Shown here one piece after another: positions 24,220 through 37,344 of a DNA stretch of 64,000 nucleotides (the stretch's first letter is position 1; every line of letters begins with the position of its first letter). The position numbers and the translations under genes are program-made. Source of the DNA: Auanema rhodensis (Eukaryota; Nematoda; Chromadorea; Rhabditida; Rhabditidae); the NCBI GenBank assembly GCA_964057225.1, contig OZ059896.1, positions 20,146,501 through 20,210,500 on the forward strand, written 5' to 3'. The notes below the pieces were generated by a model, which was given only the letters and a program-made list of their open reading frames with translations, ran no database searches and was not told the origin of the DNA.

Positions 24220-27200
24220 ACAATGTTATTCAACGAAAAAATTAATTCTTCAGGGTGAAAATCGAGGATATAAGTGTGAACTTATATCAGTTGATATCTC
24301 GGTGCATTTTTAAGCTAGCGCAAATCTGATAACACAGATCGACGCAGCTTAAAAATCCGCATCGAATGCACTATACTACATTGAGAAACGCTTAATACAA
24401 AAATTAGTTATGATCGTTTGAAAAATGATGCATTAGTGTATGTTGAGTTTCCATGTACACTCAACATTGCTTCCAAAAACATTTTGACAAAAATTTTTTC
24501 GAAAAATTTCAAAATAATTTAGCAAAAAGTAGATGTTTTTAGATTCCTTTTTTCAAGGCAAAGACGATGGACAATGTTATTCAACGAAAAAATTATTCCT
24601 TCAGGGTGAAAATCGAGGATATAAGTGTGAACTTATATCAGTTGATATCTCGGTGCATTTTTAAGCTAGCGCAAATCTGATAACAGAGATCGACGCAGCT
24701 TAAAAATCCGCATCGAATGCACTATACTACATTGAGAAACGCTTAATACAAAAATTAGTTATGATCGTTTGAAAAATGATGCATTAGTGTATGTTGAGTT
24801 TCCATGTACACTCAACATTGCTTCCAAAAACATTTTGACAAAAATTTTTTCGAAAAATTTCAAAATAATTTAGCAAAAAGTAGATGTTTTTAGATTCCAT
24901 TTTTCAAGGCAAAGACGATGGACAATGTTATTCAACGAAAAAATTAATTCTTCAGGGTGAAAATCGAAGATATAAGTGTGAACTTATATCAGTTGATATC
25001 TCGGTGCATTTTTAAGCTAGCGCAAATCTGATAACACAGATCGACGCAGCTTAAAAATCCGCATCGAATGCACTATACTACATTGAGAAACGCGTAATAC
25101 AAAAATTAGTTATGATCGTTTGAAAAATGATGCATTAGTGTATGTTGAGTTTCCATGTACACTCAACATTGCTTCCAAAAACATTTTGACAAAAATTTTT
25201 TCGAAAAATTTCAAAATAATTTAGCAAAAAGTAGATGTTTTTAGATTCCTTTTTTCAAGGCAAAGACGATGGACAATGTTATTCAACGAAAAAATTATTC
25301 CTTCAGGGTGAAAATCGAGGATATAAGTGTGAACTTATATCAGTTGATATCTCGGTGCATTTTTAAGCTAGCGCAAATCTGATAACAGAGATCGACGCAG
25401 CTTAAAAATCCGCATCGAATGCACTATACTACATTGAGAAACGCTTAATACAAAAATTAGTTATGATCGTTTGAAAAATGATGCATTAGTGTATGTTGAG
25501 TTTCCATGTACACTCAACATTGCTTCCAAAAACATTTTGACAAAAATTTTTTCGAAAAATTTCAAATAAATTTAGCAAAAAGTAGATGTTTTTAGATTCC
25601 TTTATTCAAGGCAAAGACGATGGACAATGTTATTCAACGAAAAAATTAATTCTTCAGGGTGAAAATCGAGGATATAAGTGTAAACTTATATCAGTTGATA
25701 TCTCGGTGCATTTTTAAGCTAGCGCAAATCTGATAACACAGATCGACGCAGCTTAAAAATCCGCATCGAATGCACTATACTACATTGAAAAACGCTTAAT
25801 ACAAAAATTAGTTATGATCGTTTGAAAAATGATGCATTAGTGTATGTTGAGTTTCCATGTACACTCAACATTGCTTCCAAAAACATTTTGACAAAAATTT
25901 TTTCGAAAAATTTCAAAATAATTTAGCAAAAAGTAGATGTTTTTAGATTCCTTTATTCAAGGCAAAGACGATGGACAATGTTATTCAACGAAAAAATTAA
26001 TTCTTTAGGGTGAAAATCGAGGATATAAGTGTGAACTTATATCAGTTGATATCTTGGTGCATTTTTAAGCTAGCGCAAATCTGATAACACAGATCGACGC
26101 AGCTTAAAAATCCGCATCGAATGCACTATACTACATTGAAAAACGCTTAATACAAAAATTAGTTATGATCGTTTGAAAAATGATGCATTAGTGTATGTTG
26201 AGTTTCCATGTACACTCAACATTGCTTCCAAAAACATTTTGACAAAAATTTTTTCGAAAAATTTCGAAATAATTTAGCAAAAAGTAGATGTTTTTAGATT
26301 CCTTTATTCAAGGCAAAGACGATGGACAATGTTATTCAACGAAAAAATTAATTCTTTAGGGTGAAAATCGAGGATATAAGTGTGAACTTATATCAGTTGA
26401 TATCTTGGTGCATTTTTAAGCTAGCGCAAATCTGATAACACAGATCGACGCAGCTTAAAAATCCGCATCGAATGCACTATACTACATTGAAAAACGCTTA
26501 ATACAAAAATTAGTTATGATCGTTTGAAAAATGATGCATTAGTGTATGTTGAGTTTCCATGTACACTCAACATTGCTTCCAAAAACATTTTGACAAAAAT
26601 TTTTTCGAAAAATTTCAAAATAATTTAGCAAAAAGTAGATGTTTTTAGATTCCTTTATTCAAGGCAAAGACGATGGACAATGTTATTCAACGAAAAAATT
26701 AATTCTTTAGGGTGAAAATCGAGGATATAAGTGTGAACTTATATCAGTTGATATCTTGGTGCATTTTTAAGCTAGCGCAAATCTGATAACACAGATCGAC
26801 GCAGCTTAAAAATCCGCATCGAATGCACTATACTACATTGAGAAACGCGTAATACAAAAATTAGTTATGATCGTTTGAAAAATGATGCATTAGTGTATGT
26901 TGAGTTTCCATGTACACTCAACATTGCTTCCAAAAACATTTTGACAAAAATTTTTTCGAAAAATTTCAAAATAATTTAGCAAAAAGTAGATGTTTTTAGA
27001 TTCCATTTTTCAAGGCAAAGACGATGGACAATGTTATTCAACGGAAGAATTATTTCTTCAGGGTGAAAATCGAGGATATAAGTGTGAACTTATATCAGTT
27101 GATATCTCGGTGCATTTTTAAGCTAGCGCAAATCTGATAACACAGATCGACGCAGCTTAAAAATCCGCATCGAATGCACTATACTACATTGAGAAACGCT

Positions 27201-27729
27201 TGATACAAAAATTAGTTATGATCGTTTGAAAAATGATGCATTAGTGTATGTTGAGTTTCCATGTACACTCAACATTGCTTCCAAAAACATTTTGACAAAA
27301 ATTTTTTCGAAAAATTTCAAAATAATTTAGCAAAAAGTATATGTTTTTAGATTCCATTTTTCAAGGCAAAGACGATGGACAATGTTATTCAACGAAAAAA
27401 TTAATTCTTCAGGGTGAAAATCGAGGATATAAGTGTGAACTTATATCAGTTGATATCTCGGTGCATTTTTAAGCTAGCCCAAATCTGATAACACAGATCG
27501 ACGCAGCTTAAAAATCCGCATCGAATGCACTATACTACATTGAGAAACGCTTAATACAAAAATTAGTTATGATCGTTTGAAAAATGATGCATTAGTGTAT
27601 GTTGAGTTTCCATGTACACTCAACATTGCTTCCAAAAACATTTTGACAAAAATTTTTTCGAAAAATTTCAAAATAATTTAGCAAAAAGTAGATGTTTTTA
27701 GATTCATTTTTTCAAGGCAAAGACGATGG
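24220..27729 (+). repeat. 10-monomer higher-order unit, second copy (3,510 bp)
   Basis: Units 69-78 follow units 59-68 directly and match them marker for marker. The only clear difference I saw is the last unit's CATTTTTTC where unit 68 has CCATTTTTC. The tandem junction at 24219/24220 is in perfect 351-bp register, as expected from unequal exchange between aligned monomers. After unit 78 the array returns to the unit-40 type (GCTAGCCC with CAAGAATT) as unit 79. Confidence 0.85.
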
Positions 27730-30700
27730 ACAATGTTATTCAACGAAAAAATTATTCCTTCAGGGTGAAAATCGAGGATATAAGTGTGAACTTATATCAG
27801 TTGATATCTCGGTGCATTTTTAAGCTAGCCCAAATCTGATAACAGAGATCGACGCAGCTTAAAAATCCGCATCGAATGCACTATACTACATTGAGAAACG
27901 CTTAATACAAGAATTAGTTATGATCGTTTGAAAAATGATGCATTAGTGTATGTTGAGTTTCCATGTACACTCAACATTGCTTCCAAAAACATTTTGACAA
28001 AAATTTTTTCGAAAAATTTCAAAATAATTTAGCAAAAAGTAGATGTTTTTAGATTCCTTTATTCAAGGCAAAGACGATGGACAATGTTATTCAACGAAAA
28101 AATTAATTCTTCAGGGTGAAAATCGAGGATATAAGTGTGAACTTATATCAGTTGATATCTCGGTGCATTTTTAAGCTAGCGCAAATCTGATAACACAGAT
28201 CGACGCAGCTTAAAAATCCGCATCGAATGCACTATACTACATTGAGAAACGCTTAATACAAAAATTAGTTATGATCGTTTGAAAAATGATGCATTAGTGT
28301 ATGTTGAGTTTCCATGTACACTCAACATTGCTTCCAAAAACATTTTGACAAAAATTTTTTCGAAAAATTTCAAAATAATTTAGCAAAAAGTAGATGTTTT
28401 TAGATTCCATTTTTCAAGGCAAAGACGATGGACAGTGTTATTCAACGAAAAAATTAATTCTTCAGGGTGAAAATCGAGGATATAAGTGTGAACTTATATC
28501 AGTTGATATCTCGGTGCATTTTTAAGCTAGCGCAAATCTGATAACACAGATCGACGCAGCTTAAAAATCCGCATCGAATGCACTATACTACATTGAGAAA
28601 CGCTTAATACAAAAATTAGTTATGATCGTTTGAAAAATGATGCATTAGTGTATGTTGAGTTTCCATGTACACTCAACATTGCTTCCAAAAACATTTTGAC
28701 AAAAATTTTTTCGAAAAATTTCGAAATAATTTAGCAAAAAGTAGATGTTTTTAGATTCCTTTATTCAAGGCAAAGACGATGGACAATGTTATTCAACGAA
28801 AAAATTAATTCTTTAGGGTGAAAATCGAGGATATAAGTGTGAACTTATATCAGTTGATATCTTGGTGCATTTTTAAGCTAGCGCAAATCTGATAACACAG
28901 ATCGACGCAGCTTAAAAATCCGCATCGAATGCACTATACTACATTGAGAAACGCTTAATACAAAAATTAGTTATGATCGTTTGAAAAATGATGCATTAGT
29001 GTATGTTGAGTTTCCATGTACACTCAACATTGCTTCCAAAAACATTTTGACAAAAATTTTTTCGAAAAATTTCAAAATAATTTAGCAAAAAGTAGATGTT
29101 TTTAGATTCCTTTTTTCAAGGCAAAGACGATGGACAATGTTATTCAACGAAAAAATTATTCCTTCAGGGTGAAAATCGAGGATATAAGTGTGAACTTATA
29201 TCAGTTGATATCTCGGTGCATTTTTAAGCTAGCGCAAATCTGATAACAGAGATCGACGCAGCTTAAAAATCCGCATCGAATGCACTATACTACATTAAGA
29301 AACGCTTAATACAAAAATTAGTTATGATCGTTTGAAAAATGATGCATTAGTGTATGTTGAGTTTCCATGTACACTCAACATTGCTTCCAAAAACATTTTG
29401 ACAAAAATTTTTTCGAAAAATTTCAAAATAATTTAGCAAAAAGTAGATGTTTTTAGATTCCATTTTTCAAGGCAACGACGATGGACAGTGTTATTCAACG
29501 AAAAAATTAATTCTTCAGGGTGAAAATCGAGGATATAAGTGTGAACTTATATCAGTTGATATCTCGGTGCATTTTTAAGCTAGCGCAAATCTGATAACAC
29601 AGATCGACGCAGCTTAAAAATGCGCATCGAATGCACTATACTACATTGAGAAACCCTTGATACAAAAATTAGTTATGATCGTTTGAAAAATGATGCATTA
29701 GTGTATGTTGAGTTTCCATGTACACTCAACATTGCTTCCAAAAACATTTTGACAAAAATTTTTTCGAAAAATTTCAAAATAATTTAGCAAAAAGTAGATG
29801 TTTTTAGATTCCTTTTTTCAAGGCAAAGACGATGGACAATGTTATTCAACGAAAAAATTATTCCTTCAGGGTGAAAATCGAGGATATAAGTGTGAACTTA
29901 TATCAGTTGATATCTCGGTGCATTTTCAAGCTAGCGCAAATCTGATAACAGAGATCGACGCAGCTTAAAAATCCGCATCGAATGCACTATACTACATTAA
30001 GAAACGCTTAATACAAAAATTAGTTATGATCGTTTGAAAAATGATGCATTAGTGTATGTTGAGTTTCCATGTACACTCAACATTGCTTCCAAAAACATTT
30101 TGACAAAAATTTTTTCGAAAAATTTCAAAATAATTTAGCAAAAAGTAGATGTTTTTAGATTCCATTTTTCAAGGCAACGACGATGGACAGTGTTATTCAA
30201 CGAAAAAATTAATTCTTCAGGGTGAAAATCGAGGATATAAGTGTGAACTTATATCAGTTGATATCTCGGTGCATTTTTAAGCTAGCGCAAATCTGATAAC
30301 ACAGATCGACGCAGCTTAAAAATGCGCATCGAATGCACTATACTACATTGAGAAACCCTTGATACAAAAATTAGTTATGATCGTTTGAAAAATGATGCAT
30401 TAGTGTATGTTGAGTTTCCATGTACACTCAACATTGCTTCCAAAAACATTTTGACAAAAATTTTTTCGAAAAATTTCAAAATAATTTAGCAAAAAGTAGA
30501 TGTTTTTAGATTCCATTTTTCAAGGCAAAGACGATGGACAATGTTATTCAACGAAAAAATTAATTCTTCAGGGTGAAAATCGAGGATATAAGTGTGAACT
30601 TATATCAGTTGATATCTCGGTGCATTTTTAAGCTAGCGCAAATCTGATAACACAGATCGACGCAGCTTAAAAATCCGCATCGAATGCACTATACTACATT

Positions 30701-33700
30701 GAGAAACGCTTAATACAAAAATTAGTTATGATCGTTTGAAAAATGATGCATTAGTGTATGTTGAGTTTCCATGTACACTCAACATTGCTTCCAAAAACAT
30801 TTTGACAAAAATTTTTTCGAAAAATTTCAAAATAATTTAGCAAAAAGTAGATGTTTTTAGATTCCTTTTTTCAAGGCAAAGACGATGGACAATGTTATTC
30901 AACGAAAAAATTATTCCTTCAGGGTGAAAATCGAGGATATAAGTGTGAACTTATATCAGTTGATATCTCGGTGCATTTTTAAGCTAGCGCAAATCTGATA
31001 ACAGAGATCGACGCAGCTTAAAAATCCGCATCGAATGCACTATACTACATTGAGAAACGCTTAATACAAAAATTAGTTATGATCGTTTGAAAAATGATGC
31101 ATTAGTGTATGTTGAGTTTCCATGTACACTCAACATTGCTTCCAAAAACATTTTGACAAAAATTTTTTCGAAAAATTTCAAATAAATTTAGCAAAATGTA
31201 GATGTTTTTAGATTCCTTTATTCAAGGCAAAGACGATGGACAATGTTATTCAACGAAAAAATTAATTCTTCAGGGTGAAAATCGAGGATATAAGTGTAAA
31301 CTTATATCAGTTGATATCTCGGTGCATTTTTAAGCTAGCGCAAATCTGATAACACAGATCGACGCAGCTTAAAAATCCGCATCGAATGCACTATACTACA
31401 TTGAAAAACGCTTAATACAAAAATTAGTTATGATCGTTTGAAAAATGATGCATTAGTGTATGTTGAGTTTCCATGTACACTCAACATTGCTTCCAAAAAC
31501 ATTTTGACAAAAATTTTTTCGAAAAATTTCAAAATAATTTAGCAAAAAGTAGATGTTTTTAGATTCCTTTATTCAAGGCAAAGACGATGGACAATGTTAT
31601 TCAACGAAAAAATTAATTCTTTAGGGTGAAAATCGAGGATATAAGTGTGAACTTATATCAGTTGATATCTTGGTGCATTTTTAAGCTAGCGCAAATCTGA
31701 TAACACAGATCGACGCAGCTTGAAAATCCGCATCGAATGCACTATACTACATTGAAAAACGCTTAATACAAAAATTAGTTATGATCGTTTGAAAAATGAT
31801 GCATTAGTGTATGTTGAGTTTCCATGTACACTCAACATTGCTTCCAAAAACATTTTGACAAAAATTTTTTCGAAAAATTTCGAAATAATTTAGCAAAAAG
31901 TAGATGTTTTTAGATTCCTTTATTCAAGGCAAAGACGATGGACAATGTTATTCAACGAAAAAATTAATTCTTTAGGGTGAAAATCGAGGATATAAGTGTG
32001 AACTTATATCAGTTGATATCTTGGTGCATTTTTAAGCTAGCGCAAATCTGATAACACAGATCGACGCAGCTTAAAAATCCGCATCGAATGCACTATACTA
32101 CATTGAAAAACGCTTAATACAAAAATTAGTTATGATCGTTTGAAAAATGATGCATTAGTGTATGTTGAGTTTCCATGTACACTCAACATTGCTTCCAAAA
32201 ACATTTTGACAAAAATTTTTTCGAAAAATTTCAAAATAATTTAGCAAAAAGTAGATGTTTTTAGATTCCATTTTTCAAGGCAAAGACGATGGACAATGTT
32301 ATTCAACGGAAGAATTATTTCTTCAGGGTGAAAATCGAGGATATAAGTGTGAACTTATATCAGTTGATATCTCGGTGCATTTTTAAGCTAGCGCAAATCT
32401 GATAACACAGATCGACGCAGCTTAAAAATCCGCATCGAATGCACTATACTACATTGAAAAACGCTTAATACAAAAATTAGTTATGATCGTTTGAAAAATG
32501 ATGCATTAGTGTATGTTGAGTTTCCATGTACACTCAACATTGCTTCCAAAAACATTTTGACAAAAATTTTTTCGAAAAATTTCAGAATAATTTAGCAAAA
32601 AGTAGATGTTTTTAGATTCCATTTTTCAAGGCAAAGACGATGGACAATGTTATTCAACGGAAGAATTATTTCTTCAGGGTGAAAATCGAGGATATAAGTG
32701 TGAACTTATATCAGTTGATATCTCGGTGCATTTTTAAGCTAGCGCAAATCTGATAACAGAGATCGACGCAGCTTAAAAATCCGCATCGAATGCACTATAC
32801 TACATTGAGAAACGCTTAATACAAAAATTAGTTATGATCGTTTGAAAAATGATGCATTAGTGTATGTTGAGTTTCCATGTACACTCAACATTGCTTCCAA
32901 AAACATTTTGACAAAAATTTTTTCGAAAAATTTCAAAATAATTTAGCAAAAAGTAGATGTTTTTAGATTCTATTTTTCAAGGCAAAGACGATGGACAATG
33001 TTATTCAACGAAAAAATTAATTCTTCAGGGTGAAAATCGAGGATATAAGTGTGAACTTATATCAGTTGATATCTCGGTGCATTTTTAAGCTAGCGCAAAT
33101 CTGATAACACAGATCGACGCAGCTTAAAAATCCGCATCGAATGCACTATGCTACATTGAAAAACGCTTAATACAAAAATTAGTTATGATCGTTTGAAAAA
33201 TGATGCATTAGTGTATGTTGAGTTTCCATGTACACTCAACATTGCTTCCAAAAACATTTTGACAAAAATTTTTTCGAAAAATTTCAAAATAATTTAGCAA
33301 AAAGTAGATGTTTTTAGATTCCTTTATTCAAGGCAAAGACGATGGACAATGTTATTCAACGAAAAAATTATTTCTTTAGGGTGAAAATCGAGGATATAAG
33401 TGTGAACTTATATCAGTTGATATCTTGGTGCATTTTTAAGCTAGCGCAAATCTGATAACACAGATCGACGCAGCTTAAAAATCCGCATCGAATGCACTAT
33501 ACTACATTGAAAAACGCTTAATACAAAAATTAGTTATGATCGTTTGAAAAATGATGCATTAGTGTATGTTGAGTTTCCATGTACACTCAACATTGCTTCC
33601 AAAAACATTTTGACAAAAATTTTTTCGAAAAATTTCGAAATAATTTAGCAAAAAGTAGATGTTTTTAGATTCCTTTATTCAAGGCAAAGACGATGGACAA

Positions 33701-36700
33701 TGTTATTCAACGAAAAAATTAATTCTTTAGGGTGAAAATCGAGGATATAAGTGTGAACTTATATCAGTTGATATCTTGGTGCATTTTTAAGCTAGCGCAA
33801 ATCTGATAACACAGATCGACGCAGCTTAAAAATCCGCATCGAATGCACTATACTACATTGAAAAACGCTTAATACAAAAATTAGTTATGATCGTTTGAAA
33901 AATGATGCATTAGTGTATGTTGAGTTTCCATGTACACTCAACATTGCTTCCAAAAACATTTTGACAAAAATTTTTTCGAAAACTTTCAAAATAATTTAGC
34001 AAAAAGTAGATGTTTTTAGATTCCATTTTTCAAGGCAAAGACGATGGACAATGTTATTCAACGGAAGAATTATTTCTTCAGGGTGAAAATCGAGGATATA
34101 AGTGTGAACTTATATCAGTTGATATCTCGGTGCATTTTTAAGCTAGCGCAAATCTGATAACACAGATCGACGCAGCTTAAAAATGCGCATCGAATGCACT
34201 ATACTACATTGAGAAACGCTTGATACAAAAATTAGTTATGATCGTTTGAAAAATGATGCATTAGTGTATGTTGAGTTTCCATGTACACTCAACATTGCTT
34301 CCAAAAACATTTTGACAAAAATTTTTTCGAAAAATTTCAAAATAATTTAGCAAAAAGTAGATGTTTTTAGATTCCATTTTTCAAGGCAAAGACGATGGAC
34401 AATGTTATTCAACGAAAAAATTAATTCTTCAGGGTGAAAATCGAGGATATAAGTGTGAACTTATATCAGTTGATATCTCGGTGCATTTTTAAGCTAGCGC
34501 AAATCTGATAACACAGATCGACGCAGCTTAAAAATCCGCATCGAATGCACTATACTACATTGAGAAACGCTTAATACAAAAATTAGTTATGATCGTTTGA
34601 AAAATGATGCATTAGTGTATGTTGAGTTTCCATGTACACTCAACATTGCTTCCAAAAACATTTTGACAAAAATTTTTTCGAAAAATTTCAAAATAATTTA
34701 GCAAAAAGTAGATGTTTTTAGATTCCTTTTTTCAAGGCAAAGACGATGGACAATGTTATTCAACGAAAAAATTATTCCTTCAGGGTGAAAATCGAGGATA
34801 TAAGTGTGAACTTATATCAGTTGATATCTCGGTGCATTTTTAAGCTAGCGCAAATCTGATAACAGAGATCGACGCAGCTTAAAAATCCGCATCGAATGCA
34901 CTATACTACATTGAGAAACGCTTAATACAAAAATTAGTTATGATCGTTTGAAAAATGATGCATTAGTGTATGTTGAGTTTCCATGTACACTCAACATTGC
35001 TTCCAAAAACATTTTGACAAAAATTTTTTCGAAAAATTTCAAAATAATTTAGCAAAAAGTAGATGTTTTTAGATTCCATTTTTCAAGGCAAAGACGATGG
35101 ACAATGTTATTCAACGAAAAAATTAATTCTTCAGGGTGAAAATCGAAGATATAAGTGTGAACTTATATCAGTTGATATCTCGGTGCATTTTTAAGCTAGC
35201 GCAAATCTGATAACACAGATCGACGCAGCTTAAAAATCCGCATCGAATGCACTATACTACATTGAGAAACGCGTAATACAAAAATTAGTTATGATCGTTT
35301 GAAAAATGATGCATTAGTGTATGTTGAGTTTCCATGTACACTCAACATTGCTTCCAAAAACATTTTGACAAAAATTTTTTCGAAAAATTTCAAAATAATT
35401 TAGCAAAAAGTAGATGTTTTTAGATTCCTTTTTTCAAGGCAAAGACGATGGACAATGTTATTCAACGAAAAAATTATTCCTTCAGGGTGAAAATCGAGGA
35501 TATAAGTGTGAACTTATATCAGTTGATATCTCGGTGCATTTTTAAGCTAGCGCAAATCTGATAACAGAGATCGACGCAGCTTAAAAATCCGCATCGAATG
35601 CACTATACTACATTGAGAAACGCTTAATACAAAAATTAGTTATGATCGTTTGAAAAATGATGCATTAGTGTATGTTGAGTTTCCATGTACACTCAACATT
35701 GCTTCCAAAAACATTTTGACAAAAATTTTTTCGAAAAATTTCAAATAAATTTAGCAAAAAGTAGATGTTTTTAGATTCCTTTATTCAAGGCAAAGACGAT
35801 GGACAATGTTATTCAACGAAAAAATTAATTCTTCAGGGTGAAAATCGAGGATATAAGTGTAAACTTATATCAGTTGATATCTCGGTGCATTTTTAAGCTA
35901 GCGCAAATCTGATAACACAGATCGACGCAGCTTAAAAATCCGCATCGAATGCACTATACTACATTGAAAAACGCTTAATACAAAAATTAGTTATGATCGT
36001 TTGAAAAATGATGCATTAGTGTATGTTGAGTTTCCATGTACACTCAACATTGCTTCCAAAAACATTTTGACAAAAATTTTTTCGAAAAATTTCAAAATAA
36101 TTTAGCAAAAAGTAGATGTTTTTAGATTCCTTTATTCAAGGCAAAGACGATGGACAATGTTATTCAACGAAAAAATTAATTCTTTAGGGTGAAAATCGAG
36201 GATATAAGTGTGAACTTATATCAGTTGATATCTTGGTGCATTTTTAAGCTAGCGCAAATCTGATAACACAGATCGACGCAGCTTAAAAATCCGCATCGAA
36301 TGCACTATACTACATTGAAAAACGCTTAATACAAAAATTAGTTATGATCGTTTGAAAAATGATGCATTAGTGTATGTTGAGTTTCCATGTACACTCAACA
36401 TTGCTTCCAAAAACATTTTGACAAAAATTTTTTCGAAAAATTTCGAAATAATTTAGCAAAAAGTAGATGTTTTTAGATTCCTTTATTCAAGGCAAAGACG
36501 ATGGACAATGTTATTCAACGAAAAAATTAATTCTTTAGGGTGAAAATCGAGGATATAAGTGTGAACTTATATCAGTTGATATCTTGGTGCATTTTTAAGC
36601 TAGCGCAAATCTGATAACACAGATCGACGCAGCTTAAAAATCCGCATCGAATGCACTATACTACATTGAAAAACGCTTAATACAAAAATTAGTTATGATC

Positions 36701-36829
36701 GTTTGAAAAATGATGCATTAGTGTATGTTGAGTTTCCATGTACACTCAACATTGCTTCCAAAAACATTTTGACAAAAATTTTTTCGAAAAATTTCAAAAT
36801 AATTTAGCAAAAAGTAGATGTTTTTAGAT
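27064..36829 (+). repeat. Copy B of the ~9.8-kb block
   Basis: Units 77-104 reproduce units 38-65 marker by marker at an offset of 13,689 bp. Private to this copy are GATTCATTTTTTC in unit 78 and GCTTGAAAA in unit 90; unit 95 has CGCTTAAT where copy A unit 56 has CGCTTGAT. The match ends at the CCATTTTT/CCTTTATT site at the end of unit 104, after which unit 105 is of a different subtype and also carries a private A to T at 36932 that destroys its GATATC. Such near-identity means recent duplication, or an assembly artefact. Confidence 0.85.
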
Positions 36830-37344
36830 TCCATTTTTCAAGGCAAAGACGATGGACAATGTTATTCAACGGAAAAATTATTTCTTCAGGGTGAAAATCG
36901 AGGATATAAGTGTGAACTTATATCAGTTGATTTCTCGGTGCATTTTTAAGCTAGCGCAAATCTGATAACACAGATCGACGCAGCTTAAAAATGCGCATCG
37001 AATGCACTATACTACATTGAGAAACGCTTGATACAAAAATTAGTTATGATCGTTTGAAAAATGATGCATTAGTGTATGTTGAGTTTCCATGTACACTCAA
37101 CATTGCTTCCAAAAACATTTTGACAAAAATTTTTTCGAAAAATTTCGAAATAATTTAGCAAAAAGTAGATGTTTTTAGATTCCTTTATTCAAGGCAAAGA
37201 CGATGGACAATGTTATTCAACGAAAAAATTAATTCTTTAGGGTGAAAATCGAGGATATAAGTGTGAACTTATATCAGTTGATATCTTGGTGCATTTTTAA
37301 GCTAGCGCAAATCTGATAACACAGATCGACGCAGCTTAAAAATC

